Shown here one piece after another: positions 56,311 through 64,000 of a stretch of DNA of 64,000 bases. Made by a program: the position numbers and the translations under genes. Under the pieces are notes generated by a model. That model made no database searches, was not told where the DNA came from, and saw only the letters and a program-made list of their open reading frames with translations. The DNA comes from Caulobacter vibrioides OR37 (GTDB taxonomy: Bacteria > Pseudomonadota > Alphaproteobacteria > Caulobacterales > Caulobacteraceae). Every line of letters starts with the position of its first letter. The stretch's first letter is position 1. Location of the stretch: the NCBI RefSeq assembly GCF_000372645.1, contig NZ_APMP01000008.1, positions 79,966 to 143,965 on the forward strand, in the 5' to 3' direction.

Positions 56311-57453
56311 ATGCGGCCGTCGCCCGTCATTCATCTTTCCGAGGATCAAAAGCGAATTGTCTGGCGTCTTCGGACCGGCGGACCCGCGTCTCGCACGGAA
56401 TTGGCGCGCGAGCTGGGCATTCACAACGGCGCCCTGACCCGGCTCAGCCGCGAATTGGTCGCCCTTGGCGTGGTCGAGGAGCAGAACCAGAATGAGCGGG
56501 CGGCGCGGGGGCGGCCCACCGTGCCGCTGACGGTGTCGGACCGCGCGGGCTATGCCGCTGGCGCGACGGTGCACCCAGGTTGGCTGGAGATTTCGCTGGT
56601 CAATTTCGCGGGCGAAGTGGTGGCGCGCGACATCGAACCGATGGAGAGCGATGACCCGGCCATCTTCGCCGAGGCGGTCGAGCGACGCCTGCGCGGGCTG
56701 GCCGTCAATCACAACATGCTGCGCTCCCGCTTCCTGGGGCTGGGCGTCGGAATTCCGGGACCGGCGATCGTAGGGCGGCCGAACCATTGGTGGGCCGTGG
56801 AGTGGCTGAAGGGCTGGCGCGACCTGGATCTGGTCGCCTTTCTGACGGATCGGCTGGGCCTGCCGGTCTGGCTCCAGAACGACTCCAGCGCCGCGGCGCT
56901 GGCGGAATACTATACGGGAAATCTCCTCAAGGTCTGCGACTCCGCCCTGGCCCTGTTCATCGGACACGGCGTCGGCGGCGGGGTCATCGCGGGCCGTGAG
57001 ATGTTCGTCGGCGAGTACGGCAACGCCGGGGAGGTGGGGCGTCTCTATCCCGGCGGAAGACCGCGTCCCTCGGGCATCGATCTGCTGGCGTCGCTGCGGG
57101 CCGCGGGCGCCGAGGTCACGTCCCTTCTGGACGTGGAAGGCTGTCTGCGCACACATCCCGAGGTGATCTCGGCCTGGATCGACCGCGCGGCGCGACAGCT
57201 GGAATTGGTGGTCAACGCCGGCATCGTCTGGATGGACCCCGGGGCCGTGGTGATCTCCGGCGCCTTGCCGCTGTCGATCCTGGAAGGCCTGGCGAGTCAC
57301 CTCGAGAGCTCGACGCGCCTGTTCATGACGCCCGATGAGCCGCCGCATCTGGCGCCGCCGCTGGTCAAGGCCTCGACCCTGGGCAGCAGCGCCGTCTCCA
57401 TCGGCGCGGCTCTGTTGCCCATCCACGAGATCGGTCGGCCGGGGGCGAGCTAA
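56311..57453 (+). CDS. ROK-family transcriptional regulator
   Basis: 380 aa from ATG at 56311 (a GTG at 56302 or 56278 is possible). N-terminal winged helix (SEDQKRIVWRLRTGGPASRTELARELGIHNGALTRLSRELV) followed by a ROK (NagC/XylR/Mlc-like) sugar-binding domain: LGVGIPGPAIVGRPNHWW, LQNDSSAAALAEYYTG, LFIGHGVGGGVIAGREMFVG and GNAGEVGRLYPGG. The usual CxCGxxGC zinc motif is absent, and the His of the GExGH motif is Arg here. The likely inducer is the substrate of the neighbouring transporters. It probably binds the palindrome at 57458. Confidence 0.92.
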   Translation: MRPSPVIHLSEDQKRIVWRLRTGGPASRTELARELGIHNGALTRLSRELVALGVVEEQNQNERAARGRPTVPLTVSDRAGYAAGATVHPGWLEISLVNFAGEVVARDIEPMESDDPAIFAEAVERRLRGLAVNHNMLRSRFLGLGVGIPGPAIVGRPNHWWAVEWLKGWRDLDLVAFLTDRLGLPVWLQNDSSAAALAEYYTGNLLKVCDSALALFIGHGVGGGVIAGREMFVGEYGNAGEVGRLYPGGRPRPSGIDLLASLRAAGAEVTSLLDVEGCLRTHPEVISAWIDRAARQLELVVNAGIVWMDPGAVVISGALPLSILEGLASHLESSTRLFMTPDEPPHLAPPLVKASTLGSSAVSIGAALLPIHEIGRPGAS

Positions 57454-57457
57454 TAGG

Positions 57458-57483
57458 TTATTTATTTCAACAGAAATAAATAA
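57458..57483. promoter_or_regulatory. Palindromic operator candidate upstream of the TonB receptor
   Basis: TTATTTATTTC and its exact complement GAAATAAATAA flank a 4-base spacer, giving a 26-base site starting four bases after the ROK stop and ending 71 bases before the receptor start. ROK regulators such as NagC and Mlc bind A/T-rich sites of the TTATTTn6AAATAA kind. A partial match (CAAAAGAAATA against CAACAGAAATA) lies just upstream of the ROK gene at 56266-56276. Confidence 0.78.
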
Positions 57484-57554
57484 ATCTGTCGCCGCCCGAC
57501 CTTACTCGGCCGTCCCATAGCGCTGTCGGGCGCGAGAAAAATCTGGGGTCGGCA

Positions 57555-60305
57555 ATGAAGAAGTATCTTGTTCACGGGGTCGCGTTCTGCGCGCTTCTCG
57601 GCGCGGCGGCGCCAGCCTTGGCGCAGGCGGTCGGTGATCCGAACGCGACGGTCGACGCGGTCGTCGTCACCGGCATCCGTCGCGCCAACGTCAAGGCCAT
57701 CGACAGCAAGTTGAAGGCGACGGGCGTGGTCGACGTCGTCAGCTCCAACGAGGTCCAGGCCCTGCCGGACCTGACCATCGTCGAAGCCCTGCGGCGCGTG
57801 CCGGGTCTTTCGGTCCTTCCGGCCACCGATAACGAACACCCGCGCGACGAGGCGGCCACGCCTGTGATCCGCGGCCTGGGCCCGGCCTATAACAACGTCA
57901 CGATCGACGGTTCTCCGATCGCCTCGCCGGGCACGCCGAACGGCAATCTGGGCTCGATCGGTCGCGGCGTGCGCCTGGACATCCTGCCGTCGTCGATGAT
58001 CAGCGAGATGGCGGTCACCAAGACCTTCACCGCCGATCTCGATCCCAACGCCGTGGGCGGCGCCATCGATCTGCGCACGCGCAGCGCCTTCGCGGGCGGC
58101 GGCAAGCCGTTCTTCACCTTCGAAATCGCCGGCGGCGGCGCCAACGACCAGGGGCAGCCGCGCAAGCAGGCGCCGATCGGCGGACGGGTTCAGACAACCG
58201 GCAGCTTCACCTTCGGTCCCGACGGCAAGTACGGCCTGACCGCTTCGGCCAACTATCAGAAGCTGGACACCTTCACCGAAACCCACATGACCACCGACAC
58301 GGTTCACGCGGTCTTCTACAATGACGCCGGCGTGGCCCAGAGCGGCGAGAATCTGGGCAATGGCTTCGCGGTGCCGCAGCAGGACAAGTACTGGTACGTC
58401 CAGGACCGCCGCTCGCGCTATGGCCTGACCCTGAAGGGCGAGGCCAACTTCACCGACGCGCTGTACGGCTTCGTGACCGGCGGCCTCTACCGCTTCCAGG
58501 ACACCATGGAGCGCAACGAGCTCATCATGGACGCCAACCAGCGCGGGACGGTGTTCAACCAGACCGCCACCAGCGGCCAATATCCCAAGGGCGACGTCGA
58601 AGTCGGCTTCGAGCACGCCAACATCATCACCAACACCCAACTGCTCCAGGCCGGGTTGGACTGGAAGATCGGCGACGACCAGGTGCTCAGCGCGCGCGGG
58701 TCGGCTTCGCGCGCGACCTATCGCGAGCCGATCACGATGATCAAATACATCACCAACGCGGCCTACGGGACGCCCGGCGCCAACGCCGGAGCCGTGGTGG
58801 TCCCGACGGCGGCCTACGCCTTCACCTACGACACCAGCCGCTTCAACCAACGCTTCAACATGAACCCGGCGGCGTTCTACGATCTGTCGGCGTACAAGGC
58901 CTTCTACTACCGCCCGGACTATAAGCGTTCGGCCAGCGACAACATCTACAGCGGCCGGATCGACTGGCGGAAGAACATGGCGCGCGACGCGCGCGGCTGG
59001 GGCTTCTCGGCGGGCGTCAGCTATACGCAGGACACGCCTGAGTACAATGTGTACCGCGTCGAGTACGGTCCGAACGCCAATGCGCCGCTCATGACGCTGA
59101 ACAACGCCGCCGGTCCGGCGGGCGCGCCGATGCGCTATTCCAACGGGCTGTTCCTGCTGACCATCGATCCGGTCAAGGCCGCCGCTCAGTGGGAGGCGGT
59201 CCGAGCGGCCGGCGGGCTGAACAGCACCGACCAGAGCAACTTCAGCAACCAGGATAACTTCGAGCACCGCGAGAAGACCATCGGCGCCTATGGCGTCGCC
59301 GCCTATGCCGGGGAGAAGCTGAAGGCTCAGTTCGGCCTGCATGAGGACTCCACCCAGCAGGAAACGACCGGGCGCGCGCGCGTGGCCGGTGTCTGGACCA
59401 AGCTGCCGACCAAGTCCTCCTACGACTTCCTGCTGCCTTCCGCGCTGGTGACCTACGACATCACGCCGACGATCGATGTGCGCTTCGGCGCCAGCCAGAC
59501 GATCGGTCGCCCCAGCTACGACAGCTACGCCGCCCGCACCGCGATCAACTTCACCCAGGCGAGCGATAAGGGGAACGCCAACGCGACGGGCGTAACCGTC
59601 ACGGTCGGCAATCCGGACATCAAGCCGCGTCTGTCGACCAATCTCGATCTCGCCATGGATTGGCGTCTGTCGAACCGCTACGGCGGCCTCTTCTCGGTCG
59701 CGGTGTTCAACAAGGACATCAAGGACGAGATCTTCAACGCCAGCTCGCAGGGCTTCACCTATGACGGCGTGACCTATGCCAACGCGGTGGTCACCCGGCC
59801 GGTCAACGCCAGCAAGGCGTCGGTGCGCGGGGTCGAGGCGAACCTAATCGTCAACTCGCTGGAGTGGGTCCATCCCTGGCTCAAGAACATCGGCGTCAGC
59901 GGCAACTGGAGCCAGCTGGACGGCGAGCTGAAGGTGCTGCGCGGCAATGGCGTTTCGCGGACTCTCGACCGCCTGACCGGCCAGCCGGACGAGACCCGCA
60001 ACGCGACCATCTTCTACAGCCATGCCGGTCTGGAGCTCCGCGCCGCCTATAACCACCAGGGCAGGGCGCTTAGGTCCATCACGCCGGACATCGCCTGGCA
60101 GGACCTCTACTGGGCGCCGCGCGATCAGGTGGATTTCCAGGCGACCTACGAGGTTCGCCCCGGCCTGATGGTGTACGGCCAGGCCAGCAACCTGACCCAT
60201 ACGCGCATGACCAGCTTCTATGGACCGAACAAGAACCTGCTGAAGGACACCTATTCGGTGCCGACGGTCTTCTGGCTGGGCGTGCGGTTCACGCCGCGCT
60301 TCTAG
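57555..60305 (+). CDS. TonB-dependent receptor
   Basis: 916 aa. Signal peptide about residues 1-23 (ends LAQ). TonB-box-like DAVVVTGIRRANVKAI follows, then the plug (ALPDLTIVEALRRVPGLSV, IRGLGPAYNNVTIDGSPIAS, and VTKTFTADLDPNAVGGAIDLRT) and a barrel ending LGVRFTPRF with the terminal aromatic residue. The size and plug pattern match carbohydrate-type receptors of Caulobacter and Xanthomonas. Controlled probably by the ROK regulator through the palindrome upstream. Cargo unknown. Confidence 0.94.
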   Translation: MKKYLVHGVAFCALLGAAAPALAQAVGDPNATVDAVVVTGIRRANVKAIDSKLKATGVVDVVSSNEVQALPDLTIVEALRRVPGLSVLPATDNEHPRDEAATPVIRGLGPAYNNVTIDGSPIASPGTPNGNLGSIGRGVRLDILPSSMISEMAVTKTFTADLDPNAVGGAIDLRTRSAFAGGGKPFFTFEIAGGGANDQGQPRKQAPIGGRVQTTGSFTFGPDGKYGLTASANYQKLDTFTETHMTTDTVHAVFYNDAGVAQSGENLGNGFAVPQQDKYWYVQDRRSRYGLTLKGEANFTDALYGFVTGGLYRFQDTMERNELIMDANQRGTVFNQTATSGQYPKGDVEVGFEHANIITNTQLLQAGLDWKIGDDQVLSARGSASRATYREPITMIKYITNAAYGTPGANAGAVVVPTAAYAFTYDTSRFNQRFNMNPAAFYDLSAYKAFYYRPDYKRSASDNIYSGRIDWRKNMARDARGWGFSAGVSYTQDTPEYNVYRVEYGPNANAPLMTLNNAAGPAGAPMRYSNGLFLLTIDPVKAAAQWEAVRAAGGLNSTDQSNFSNQDNFEHREKTIGAYGVAAYAGEKLKAQFGLHEDSTQQETTGRARVAGVWTKLPTKSSYDFLLPSALVTYDITPTIDVRFGASQTIGRPSYDSYAARTAINFTQASDKGNANATGVTVTVGNPDIKPRLSTNLDLAMDWRLSNRYGGLFSVAVFNKDIKDEIFNASSQGFTYDGVTYANAVVTRPVNASKASVRGVEANLIVNSLEWVHPWLKNIGVSGNWSQLDGELKVLRGNGVSRTLDRLTGQPDETRNATIFYSHAGLELRAAYNHQGRALRSITPDIAWQDLYWAPRDQVDFQATYEVRPGLMVYGQASNLTHTRMTSFYGPNKNLLKDTYSVPTVFWLGVRFTPRF

Positions 60306-60341
60306 AACGCGTCGCGCGGTCGGATCGTCGGACCGCGCTCC
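60303..60341. repeat. TAGAACGCG-type palindromic element at the receptor stop
   Basis: The stop TAG starts the element; GCGCGGTC pairs with GACCGCGC. The ends TAGAACGCG and CGCGCTCCAA resemble those at 50041-50093 (TAGAGCGC and GCGCTCCAA). It may be a diverged member of the same family and a weak terminator. Confidence 0.5.
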
Positions 60342-60421
60342 AATGATTGAAGTCGGTGCCCGCTTCTCGAACCGGAGGCGGGCCCCGGCCCACCGACAGG
60401 CGCGCGTCCTTCGCGCGTCTT

Positions 60422-60459
60422 CGCGGGGCGGCGCTTGATCCCCTTGGCGCCGCCCCGCG
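60422..60459 (+). terminator. Strong 13-bp hairpin between the receptor and GDPD genes
   Basis: CGCGGGGCGGCGC pairs perfectly with GCGCCGCCCCGCG across a 12-base loop. The bases after it are only CCCCTTT, so termination may be partial. It lies 40 bases before the GDPD start and could attenuate or stabilise the message. Confidence 0.6.
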
Positions 60460-60498
60460 CCCCTTTCAGAAATTACGACGCCAATGGAGACGGCTCCC

Positions 60499-61482
60499 AT
60501 GCGCAGACACACGACCCGACTGATTGGAGCCTTGGCGACCGTGCTGATGACGACCGGCTTGACGTCGGCCGCCAGCGCCTCGGCGGACCAGGCGGTGGCG
60601 AAGCTGAACGATCCCCAGGGCGGGATCTTCGTGGTGGCCCATCGCGGCTGCCACAATCCCGCGCCGTCCCGGGGCCTTTATGATCCGACGCCGGAGAACT
60701 CGCTGCAGGCTCTCGAGCGGTGCGTGGCCTTGGGCGTGGACATGGTCGAAACCGACGTGCGCCGCACCAAGGATGGTGTCCTGGTGATCATGCACGACGA
60801 GACGGTCAATCGCACGACCAACGGAACTGGTCGCGTGGCCGACATGACGGCGGCCGAGTTCAAGCGCCTGCGCCTGCGCCAGAACTTCGGCGGTCTGATG
60901 TCGCCCACCTTGACCGACGAGGCGCCTTCGACCCTCGACGAGTTCATGGCGCGCGCCAAGGGACGCATCATGCTCAATCTCGATATCAAGGAGGCGATCT
61001 ACCCCGAGGTGGTGGCGGCCGTGGTCAAGGCGGGACTGGTCCAACAGATGCTGATCAAGGCGGACGCCTTGCCAGGCGCTCCGCCGTTGAGCGACCAGGC
61101 GCCTTATCGCGACGCCCTGTTCATGCCGATGCTGAATACGGTCCGGACCGGCGAAGGGGCGGACCTCGCCGCGATCCTGACGCGGCAAGCCTCGGGACAA
61201 CATCGCATTCCGGCGGTCGAACTCGTATTCGTTCGCGCCCAGGACTTCGAGGCTGTACGGGACGCCGCCCGCCGAGCGGGCGTCAGGCTCTGGAACAACA
61301 CCCTAACCTCCGTCGGCGTCACGGGCGTGATCGGCTATGGCGGTGATCAGGACGCCATGCGCGCCCCGGACCTGGTCTGGGGACGCCAGATCACCGCTGG
61401 CGTCTCGGCCTTCCAGACCGACGAACCCGCCGCTCTCCTGGACTATCTGGCCGTGCGGCGGGGCGCCCAAAGCGCGCGCTGA
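60499..61482 (+). CDS. Glycerophosphodiester phosphodiesterase, exported
   Basis: 327 aa from ATG at 60499 (GGAGACGG upstream). Signal peptide about residues 1-26 (ends ASA). GDPD motifs: VVAHRGCHNPAP, PENSLQALERCVALGVDMVETDVRRTKDGVLVIMHDETVNRTTNG (given here as family positions about 50-110: HR, E-N, E-D and H catalytic and metal residues), and a C-terminal VWGRQITAGVSAFQTDEPAALLDYL. It hydrolyses glycerophosphodiesters in the periplasm to glycerol-3-phosphate and an alcohol. The linked transporter, receptor and ROK gene suggest uptake of a phosphodiester or its product. Confidence 0.93.
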   Translation: MRRHTTRLIGALATVLMTTGLTSAASASADQAVAKLNDPQGGIFVVAHRGCHNPAPSRGLYDPTPENSLQALERCVALGVDMVETDVRRTKDGVLVIMHDETVNRTTNGTGRVADMTAAEFKRLRLRQNFGGLMSPTLTDEAPSTLDEFMARAKGRIMLNLDIKEAIYPEVVAAVVKAGLVQQMLIKADALPGAPPLSDQAPYRDALFMPMLNTVRTGEGADLAAILTRQASGQHRIPAVELVFVRAQDFEAVRDAARRAGVRLWNNTLTSVGVTGVIGYGGDQDAMRAPDLVWGRQITAGVSAFQTDEPAALLDYLAVRRGAQSAR

Positions 61483-61572
61483 GTGATCGCCAACCGCGCC
61501 GCGGCGTCTTCGAGGGGAAGTCGAAGGTCGTCGCGGCGTATCGCCTGTCCGAGCTTGAGCGCCGCCGCGCGG

Positions 61573-61935
61573 CTACGCCGCTATCGAGGTGGCGGCGGTC
61601 CTCATGCGCCGAAACGCGGCGTTGAGGTCGGCCAGCGCTTGGGCGAAGGGCGTCCCATTTCGCAGGGCCCGCTGGGCTTCGTTATAGTGCCCGCGATTGA
61701 TCTGGTCGGCCAGGGCGCCGGCCTGGGCGTGGAACGCCCGATGGGCTTCCAGTAGGCCCATGAAGGCGTGATTGCCGGCCCAGCGCCGCGCGCCGTTTCC
61801 ATGCAGCCAGCAGCCCGTGGGGCACAGGCGGTCGGACTTCAGGGTGGAAGCGTCCAGCGGGATCTGGTCGGCGATCGCCGCGCTCAGGGTTTCGCGGATT
61901 TGAGTGTGCGTCTGCGCTTGTTCGTGAAAATCCAT
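61573..61935 (-). CDS. Stand-alone CZB (chemoreceptor zinc-binding) domain protein
   Basis: 120 aa from ATG at 61935 (GAGAGG seven bases upstream); the frame stays open further back. A CZB domain is visible: an N-terminal His helix (MDFHEQAQTHTQIRETL), the C-terminal CPTGCWLHGNG, HAFMGLLEAHRAFHAQAG with the spaced His and Cys that hold zinc, and a terminal helix. Such domains usually sit at the end of chemoreceptors or diguanylate cyclases; a free-standing form could sense zinc and work with one of these. Confidence 0.82.
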   Translation of the reverse strand: MDFHEQAQTHTQIRETLSAAIADQIPLDASTLKSDRLCPTGCWLHGNGARRWAGNHAFMGLLEAHRAFHAQAGALADQINRGHYNEAQRALRNGTPFAQALADLNAAFRRMRTAATSIAA

Positions 61936-62265
61936 GGCCAAACCTCTCGGTTCAATCACGCCCTGATTGTCCAACGGCGTGGTTTCCGAATGGTTTTCAG
62001 GAGGCCTCTCCATCCACAGCGACGCCGGCTTATCCACGGTCTGGGGGAGGCTTTATAGGCGGGCTGATCTCCAGTCGGAGCGCGGCGCTCGCCCCTTTTG
62101 GCGGCGCCGATGAGGCAAGATTGTCATCGGAGCGTGCGAGAAACGTCGCGAGGCGAAAAAGGTTGGTTAACAACCTCCATGCGCGGTTGTTTGACGAACG
62201 CCGATTTAGTAAAGACTTTTTAAATTTTCGGGCAAAGACCCGAGCGATAGACTGGTGGGGACCAC
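61936..62265. other. Intergenic region upstream of the sugar transferase
   Basis: 330 bases with no gene. It holds one DnaA-box-like word (TTATCCACG at 62030-62038), and the interval 62150-62240 is AT-richer, as expected for a promoter. GGTTGGTTAACAACC near 62161 is an imperfect palindrome. No operator could be assigned. Confidence 0.5.
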
Positions 62266-62919
62266 GTGCTAACCGCTTCTAATTCGTCGGCGGAGCCGCG
62301 AACACGCGTCGTGAAAGCGTCGCCGGTCGCGCAAGATCCGCTCAAGCGCGCGATGGATATTCTGGTGGCGGGCGGCGCCCTGCTGTTCTTCGCGCCCTTG
62401 CTGGCGCTCGTCGCCGTCCTGATCAAGCTCGAGTCGCCGGGGCCGGTGCTGTTTCGGCAGTCGCGCGGTGGGCTGAATGGTCAGGCGTTCACGATCCTCA
62501 AGTTCCGTTCGATGCGGTGCCAGGAAAACGGCGCCAAGGTCGTGCAGGCCCAGCGTGAGGACGACCGCATCACGGCGATCGGCCGGATCATCCGCAAGAC
62601 CAGCATCGACGAGTTGCCCCAACTGCTCAACGTCCTGAAGGGCGACATGTCGATCGTCGGCCCGCGTCCGCACGCCCTGGCCCATGACGAACATTACGGC
62701 GCGCTGATCCCGAACTATCACCTGCGCTTCCGCGCGCGCCCGGGCCTGACGGGCTTGGCCCAGATCAAGGGTCTGCGGGGCGGAACCAGCGCGATCGAAG
62801 CGATGGCGGCGCGGATCGACGCCGACAACGAATATATCGAACGCTGGACGCTGGCGGGCGACATCGGAATTCTCCTGATGACCGCGCCGCACCTGTTGAT
62901 GACGGAAAACGCCTACTAG
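62266..62919 (+). CDS. Minimal polyprenyl-phosphate sugar-phosphate transferase
   Basis: 217 aa, GTG start. A single membrane segment (about residues 28-48, ILVAGGALLFFAPLLALVAVL) precedes the catalytic core: LESPGPVLFRQSRGGLNGQ, ILKFRSM, RIIRKTSIDELPQLLNVLKG, DMSIVGPRPHALAHDEHYG and RPGLTGLAQIKGLRGGT. It transfers a sugar-1-phosphate from a nucleotide sugar to undecaprenyl phosphate, the first step of exopolysaccharide, O-antigen or holdfast repeat-unit assembly. Caulobacter has PssY/PssZ/HfsE enzymes of this kind; which one this is cannot be decided here. Next to galE. Confidence 0.9.
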   Translation: MLTASNSSAEPRTRVVKASPVAQDPLKRAMDILVAGGALLFFAPLLALVAVLIKLESPGPVLFRQSRGGLNGQAFTILKFRSMRCQENGAKVVQAQREDDRITAIGRIIRKTSIDELPQLLNVLKGDMSIVGPRPHALAHDEHYGALIPNYHLRFRARPGLTGLAQIKGLRGGTSAIEAMAARIDADNEYIERWTLAGDIGILLMTAPHLLMTENAY

Positions 62920-62970
62920 GTTTTCCGTCGGCGAAGCGGATGATGGCCGCGCCGCGTTCGAGGGGATTTC

Positions 62971-63954
62971 ATGCAAACCGTTCTGGTGGCCGGCGGCGCT
63001 GGCTATGTGGGCTCGCACTGCTGCTTGGCCCTGGCCGAGGCTGGGTTTCGCCCCGTCGTGTTCGATGATCTGTCCAATGGACATAGGGAGCATGTCCAGT
63101 GGGGGCCATTCGAGGCGGGCGATATCCGCGACCGCGCTCGCCTGGACGCGGTGTTCGCCGCCCACAGGCCCGTGGCGGTTCTGCACTTCGCCGCCCGCAT
63201 CGAGGTCGGTGAGTCGGTCAAGAACCCCGGGGCCTTCTTCGACAACAATGTTGGCGGGACGATCACCCTGATCGAGGCGGCGAGGCGGGCGGGGGTGAAC
63301 GCCCTGGTCTTTTCGTCGACCTGCGCGACTTTCGGCGATCCGGTGATCCTGCCGATGCCCGAGACCCATCCGCAAGCGCCCCTGAATCCGTATGGCCGCA
63401 GCAAGCTGATGGTCGAACAGGCCTTGGCGGACTACGACCGCTATGTCGGATTCCGCAGCGCGGTGATGCGCTACTTCAACGCGGCGGGCGCCGATCCTCA
63501 AGGCCGTATCGGCGAGTGGCACGAGCCGGAGACCCACGCCATTCCGCTGGCGATCCAGGTCGCGCTGGGCCAGCGCCCGCATTTCACGATCTTCGGCGAC
63601 GATTACGACACGCGGGACGGCACGGCCGTTCGCGACTACGTGCACGTGCTGGACCTCGCCGACGCCCACGTTTCGGCGCTGCGTCGGTTGCTGTCTGGCG
63701 GCGCGTCGGAGTCTTACAACCTCGGCACCGGCGCGGGCACCACCGTGCGCGAACTGGTCGATGGCGTCGGCCGGGCGGTGGGTCAAGCGCTGCCGGTCCA
63801 GGTCGCCGGGCGACGCCCAGGCGACGCGCCGGTGCTGGTCGGCGACAACGCCAAGGCCCGCGAGCAACTGGGCTGGAGGCCGTCGCGCGACCTGGACGCC
63901 ATCCTGTCCAGCGCCTGGCGCTGGCACCAGGCCCAGGCTCTGGCCGGACGATAA
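62971..63954 (+). CDS. galE: UDP-glucose 4-epimerase
   Basis: 327 aa. Short-chain dehydrogenase fold: VLVAGGAGYVGSHCCLALA (NAD-binding), the catalytic Ser in FSSTCATFGDP and the YxxxK motif in LNPYGRSKLMVEQ, plus RDGTAVRDYVHVLDLADAH. Interconverts UDP-glucose and UDP-galactose. Placed 51 bases after the sugar-phosphate transferase, so it may supply its nucleotide sugar. The last 46 bases of the window hold nothing identifiable. Confidence 0.95.
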   Translation: MQTVLVAGGAGYVGSHCCLALAEAGFRPVVFDDLSNGHREHVQWGPFEAGDIRDRARLDAVFAAHRPVAVLHFAARIEVGESVKNPGAFFDNNVGGTITLIEAARRAGVNALVFSSTCATFGDPVILPMPETHPQAPLNPYGRSKLMVEQALADYDRYVGFRSAVMRYFNAAGADPQGRIGEWHEPETHAIPLAIQVALGQRPHFTIFGDDYDTRDGTAVRDYVHVLDLADAHVSALRRLLSGGASESYNLGTGAGTTVRELVDGVGRAVGQALPVQVAGRRPGDAPVLVGDNAKAREQLGWRPSRDLDAILSSAWRWHQAQALAGR

Positions 63955-64000
63955 GGGGGCGGGCGGTCAAGGCCCGCGCCCAACCCCCATGGACGCTCAA

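Noticed and set aside
60380..60410. TCGAACC resembling a minus-strand tRNA T-arm
   Set aside because: The flanking bases do not form the five-pair T stem, and no anticodon or acceptor arm can be built.
62030..62038. Single DnaA-box-like word (TTATCCACG)
   Set aside because: One near-match without a cluster, AT-rich unwinding element or origin-type genes does not support an origin or DnaA regulation.

Overview
The window is about 67-68% GC by eye, densely coded, and almost certainly chromosomal DNA of a Caulobacter species (Alphaproteobacteria, Caulobacterales). The strongest markers are PodJ (a polar organelle development protein essentially confined to Caulobacter and close relatives), a fliL-fliM-pflI flagellar operon, the Entner-Doudoroff operon zwf-pgl-edd-glk beside its LacI-type regulator, several TonB-dependent receptors, and clustered GANTC (CcrM) sites. 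No rRNA, tRNA, CRISPR array or insertion sequence was seen.

Layout. 1-5632: end of fliL, then fliM, pflI, a MotE-like gene and a large TPR gene, largely overlapping or tightly spaced (flagellar motor, positioning and envelope functions). 5850-17093: central carbon metabolism. zwf-pgl-edd-glk takes glucose through the Entner-Doudoroff entry steps; a LacI-family repressor, a periplasmic GH3 glucan glucohydrolase and pyruvate kinase follow. A shared palindrome (ATGACAAC GTTGTCAT type) precedes zwf and the repressor gene, and a close relative precedes the GH3 gene. 17090-21530: a Crp-type regulator, two acyl-CoA dehydrogenases and a DsbA/GST-kappa-fold isomerase, plus an AT-richer orphan membrane protein. 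21820-27514: an MprF-like aminoacyl-lipid synthase domain protein, small membrane proteins, and podJ with a cell-cycle-type promoter. 27525-34738: DNA repair, with pdeM and an Lhr-like helicase in one operon (the helicase carrying an in-frame palindromic repeat), a Sel1-repeat protein and a DinG-like helicase. 34768-42387: small exported proteins, an XRE regulator, a sulfotransferase, an Asp/Glu racemase plus D-cysteine desulfhydrase pair, a zinc metallopeptidase, and a roughly 1.1 kb insertion bounded by 96-bp direct repeats. 42448-47026: TPP riboswitch, thiC, an exported nitroreductase-like protein and an S41 peptidase. 47311-54612: a TonB-dependent receptor and two chemoreceptors. 54988-61482: an MFS transporter, a ROK regulator, a TonB receptor and a glycerophosphodiesterase, which look like one nutrient-uptake locus with a perfect 26-bp palindromic candidate operator. 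61573-63954: a stand-alone CZB zinc-sensor domain protein, a minimal sugar-phosphate transferase, and galE.

Non-coding structure worth attention: a dispersed family of palindromic repeats with TAGAGC ends, several of which supply the stop codons of neighbouring genes; the LacI-type operator series; the ROK operator candidate; and the direct-repeat-bounded insertion. I found no single large novel defence or biosynthetic system. The least-described items are these regulatory and repeat structures and the MFS/ROK/TonB/GDPD locus.
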